Shown here piece after piece: positions 63,467 through 64,000 of a stretch of DNA of 64,000 nucleotides. Both the position numbers and the translations under genes were made by a program. The number at the start of each line of letters is the position of its first letter. Position 1 is the first letter of the stretch. Origin of the DNA: an uncultured Bacteroidales bacterium (GTDB lineage: Bacteria > Bacteroidota > Bacteroidia > Bacteroidales > P3); NCBI GenBank assembly GCA_900315935.1, contig ONBB01000001.1, forward strand, positions 248,001 to 312,000, given 5' to 3'. A model generated the notes under the pieces. It did not search any database, was not told the origin of the DNA, and worked only from the letters and a program-made list of their open reading frames with translations.

Positions 63467-64000
63467 TTAATCTGCGAACACTAACTTGATCCTCTCCTCT
63501 TCGGGAGGAGCCTCCGTTGTGCGAACCAGCCTAAACCGGGCAGTATCCTCGGTCTGAAAATCGTCCGGGATTTTGCCGTCAAAATGGCCGAACTCCCGGG
63601 GCGCGTACCAGCAGCTGTCCCTTTTGTCAAAGTCGCACTCTTTTTGGTTGGCAATGAAATTTTTCTCGTCCAGCAGGATGGCGTGTGGAACGCCGCCTAT
63701 GGTGTTTTCCAGGGGGTGCGTTGAGTGAAAGAGGTTGAGTATCTGGTTGTAGTCCTCACGGTAGCCTTGCTGCCTCCAGATATACGCACGGTTGGTGTCT
63801 ATCCCCATTTGGGAACAATCCTGCATCAGTTTGTTGTAGGCCAGCGTGTCTTCCCTGCCAACCGAAACGATAAAGTAGACTCGCCAAAGGGTGGTGTCGA
63901 GTGTGTCCAGTGCCGGGTTGTATACCTCCTTGAAACGGAGTTCGCAACCGTAGCAATAGGGGCTGCAAAACACCAGGGCTTTTTTGTGGGTGGTGTCCGG
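63467..64000 (-). CDS. Thioredoxin-fold-like protein, 5' end outside the window
   Basis: The frame is open to the window edge on the minus strand, so the start lies beyond. Visible sequence begins with DTTHKKALVFCSPYCYGC, a CxxxCxxC-like site after a beta strand as in redoxin-type proteins, and continues with VYFIVSVGREDTLAY and GGVPHAILLDEKN, the latter like the cis-Pro segment of thioredoxin folds. About 178 residues are present. Redox function is an inference; I do not recognise the family. Confidence 0.55.
   Translation of the reverse strand, partial: PDTTHKKALVFCSPYCYGCELRFKEVYNPALDTLDTTLWRVYFIVSVGREDTLAYNKLMQDCSQMGIDTNRAYIWRQQGYREDYNQILNLFHSTHPLENTIGGVPHAILLDEKNFIANQKECDFDKRDSCWYAPREFGHFDGKIPDDFQTEDTARFRLVRTTEAPPEEERIKLVFAD

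Overview
The window looks like chromosomal DNA of a member of the Bacteroidales. The pointers are Bacteroidetes-type promoters (TAnnTTTG at -7) in the conserved part, a PorT-like type IX secretion protein, a TonB-dependent receptor with an N-terminal carboxypeptidase-regulatory-like domain, and typical Bacteroidales glycan genes. No species can be named from sequence alone. Base composition changes visibly near 43.8 kb: the left two thirds are AT-richer and mosaic (surface glycan, defence genes, repeats), the right third is GC-richer, densely packed and conserved.

Region 1 (1-21.2 kb) is a capsule or exopolysaccharide locus. It holds two GT4 glycosyltransferases, an LpxA-like acyltransferase, an FdtB-like sugar aminotransferase, a phosphoglycosyl transferase that would start lipid-linked synthesis, and then a module unusual for a glycan locus: four ATP-grasp proteins, two opine-dehydrogenase-like proteins, an ornithine-cyclodeaminase-like protein carrying a 12-G tract, an aldo/keto reductase, LicD, a nucleotidyltransferase-aminotransferase fusion and a YdjC/ChbG deacetylase. 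Together these suggest a glycan decorated with an amino acid or opine and a phospho-substituent. Region 3 (29.2-33.0 kb: rfbB, rfbA, double-domain FdtA-like isomerase) and the genes at 41.4-43.6 kb (second DegT aminotransferase, short UDP-sugar-dehydrogenase-like protein) continue the same locus. rfbA, rfbB, FdtA-like and FdtB-like proteins would make a dTDP-3-amino-3,6-dideoxyhexose.

Two defence islands interrupt the glycan locus. Region 2 (21.6-29.0 kb) encodes an ABC-type ATPase, an HNH nuclease, a large ParA/MinD-like ATPase, an HD-domain protein and a DUF4238 protein in one tight operon. I do not recognise this five-gene set as a named system. Region 4 (33.1-41.2 kb) has a CBASS pair (SLATT 2TM effector plus CD-NTase), a broken HEPN/zinc-ribbon gene, a SIR2-HerA pair, a KTSC protein, a truncated relative of the Region 2 ATPase and a broken BRO-type antirepressor. 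Decayed copies of the same C-terminal protein tail lie beside Region 2 and inside Region 4. A 60-bp repeat precedes both the CBASS pair and the SIR2-HerA pair.

The most novel signal is a family of small gene cassettes scattered through the glycan locus. Three GxxExxY (PD-(D/E)XK-like) genes, one of them internally deleted, and one four-helix-bundle (23S rRNA intervening-sequence type) gene each sit between inverted or palindromic repeats. The two intact GxxExxY genes have matching 10-bp terminal inverted repeats and a multi-hairpin element whose fold, but not sequence, is preserved. The same repeat types also occur without their gene, in frame inside enzymes or as protein termini.

Region 5 (43.9-64 kb) is mostly housekeeping: ansA, porT, an FAD-dependent oxidoreductase, an LTA-synthase-like membrane sulfatase-fold protein, uvrB, a probable EcoRI-family methyltransferase with a DUF262-HNH partner, a TonB-dependent receptor, holA, an acyl-CoA synthetase, an exported flavin-reductase-like lipoprotein, a C1 peptidase, a Fic protein, a glutathione-peroxidase-like lipoprotein and a partial thioredoxin-like gene. 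No rRNA, tRNA, CRISPR array or transposase was seen.
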